From contig QENJ01000296.1 in NCBI GenBank assembly GCA_013374505.1, forward strand, positions 1 through 5,386: a DNA stretch of 5,386 bases, read 5' to 3'. Positions 4,834-5,386 of the stretch are shown here, in pieces (positions within the stretch are counted from its first letter, which is position 1; every line of letters starts with the position of its first letter). The DNA is from Candidatus Methanophagaceae archaeon (GTDB lineage Archaea > Halobacteriota > Syntropharchaeia > Alkanophagales > Methanospirareceae). The position numbers and the translations under genes were made by a program. The notes under the pieces are model-generated. The model was not told the DNA's origin. It saw only the letters and a program-made list of their open reading frames with translations, and did not search any database.

Positions 4834-5386
4834 ATGAAAACAGCAAACATAAAGCGGGTGACGGAAGAGACGAACATCAAGGTGGAGCTGGGCATTAACG
4901 GTGTTGGCAGGCAAGACATAAACACTACGATAAAATTCTTTGATCACATGCTCGCTACTTTCGCAAAGCATGGATTTTTTGATCTTGTTGTTAAAGCAGA
5001 AGGCGATTTGAGCCATCACATAGTGGAAGATGTCGGTATCGCGCTGGGTGAAGCATTTAAAAAGGCAATTGGTGGTGTGGGCGAGAGAGAGAAGACTGTG
5101 AGGTATGGTTTTGCTGCTGTACCTATGGACGAGTCCATAGCAAGATGCGCTGTGGACATCGGTAGTATAGGCGGCGCAGGCAGAAGTTATACGGTGTTCG
5201 AGGTGGAGTTCGGTAATGAACGAGTGGAGGATGTTAGTACCGAGAACATACAACATTTCATCAGTTCGTTCGCGGCACATGCTAACTTCACTATCCACGT
5301 GTATGCCACGGGTGAGAACGAACACCACAAGATAGAGGCGATATTCAAAGCGTTGGGGATTGCATTGGATACGGCCACGCGGGTGG
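4834..5386 (+). CDS. hisB: Imidazoleglycerol-phosphate dehydratase (HisB), 3' end outside window
   Basis: The enzyme converts imidazole glycerol phosphate to imidazole acetol phosphate in cytoplasmic histidine biosynthesis. It is a manganese-dependent protein of two repeated half-domains. The metal-binding and signature motifs are present: FFDHMLATFAKHG (residues 35-47), HHIVED (61-66), PMDES (97-101), and ENEHHKIEAIFKALG (161-175), with H141 and H149 between. The frame stays open to the window end with 184 residues, so only about 10 to 15 C-terminal residues seem to be missing. Two small departures are seen. GDL is followed directly by SHH without the usual ID, as in a subset of archaeal HisB. 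The SGRPY motif is replaced by a longer GSIGGAGRSY. No other his gene is visible; the gene has its own promoter signals. Confidence 0.95.
   Translation, partial: MKTANIKRVTEETNIKVELGINGVGRQDINTTIKFFDHMLATFAKHGFFDLVVKAEGDLSHHIVEDVGIALGEAFKKAIGGVGEREKTVRYGFAAVPMDESIARCAVDIGSIGGAGRSYTVFEVEFGNERVEDVSTENIQHFISSFAAHANFTIHVYATGENEHHKIEAIFKALGIALDTATRV

Noticed and set aside
4435..4925. Minus-strand open frames of 88 and 121 codons
   Set aside because: They overlap the SAMP2-like gene and the start of hisB antisense and show no family resemblance.
4816..5328. 170-codon open frame on the minus strand
   Set aside because: It lies antisense to hisB, whose catalytic motifs are intact on the plus strand; the product is Cys/His/Ser-rich with no recognisable domain.

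Overview
This window looks archaeal, most likely from a methanogen or ANME-type euryarchaeon. This is inferred from gene content. A NIL-domain ferredoxin, a COG1665-type nucleotidyltransferase and a SAMP2-like modifier with a C-terminal Gly-Gly are typical of such genomes. TATA-like elements (TTTAAATA before hisB, TATAAAAT before the nucleotidyltransferase) and GGTGA/AGGAG-type ribosome sites also fit. I cannot fix the species. No rRNA, tRNA, CRISPR array or insertion sequence was found.

Layout. (1) Positions 1-2200, plus strand: the 3' part of a divergent Hsp70, broken by one apparent frameshift near 347-355. It is followed 7 nt later by a 371-residue protein with three degenerate, HPD-less J-domain-like units. 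The Hsp70 lacks its helical lid and carries a ubiquitin-like beta-grasp domain in its place. (2) Positions 2201-2381: a convergent, AT-rich intergenic region with a perfect 8-bp hairpin and, on the minus strand, an oligo-T tract just after the RNase H stop. (3) Positions 2382-3421, minus strand: an RNase HI with a zinc-ribbon-like tail, 5 nt downstream of a NIL-domain two-[4Fe-4S] ferredoxin. (4) Positions 3422-3488: a compact divergent promoter built around a perfect 12-bp palindrome that offers a TATA box in each direction. (5) Positions 3489-4695, plus strand: a nucleotidyltransferase-fold protein split by an extra base in an A8 run, then a SAMP2-like ubiquitin-like modifier. (6) Positions 4696-5386: a promoter region with a short inverted repeat and a 10-bp-period direct repeat, then hisB (histidine biosynthesis), which runs off the window end.

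The most unusual part is the Hsp70-Ubl / triple-J-like pair at the left end. It looks like a specialised chaperone pair rather than the housekeeping DnaK/DnaJ system. The two frame breaks both lie at A-runs, so sequencing error must be excluded before any biological reading. RNase HI is visibly more AT-rich (about 32-40% GC in sampled lines) than the ferredoxin or hisB (about 53%), which may indicate transfer.
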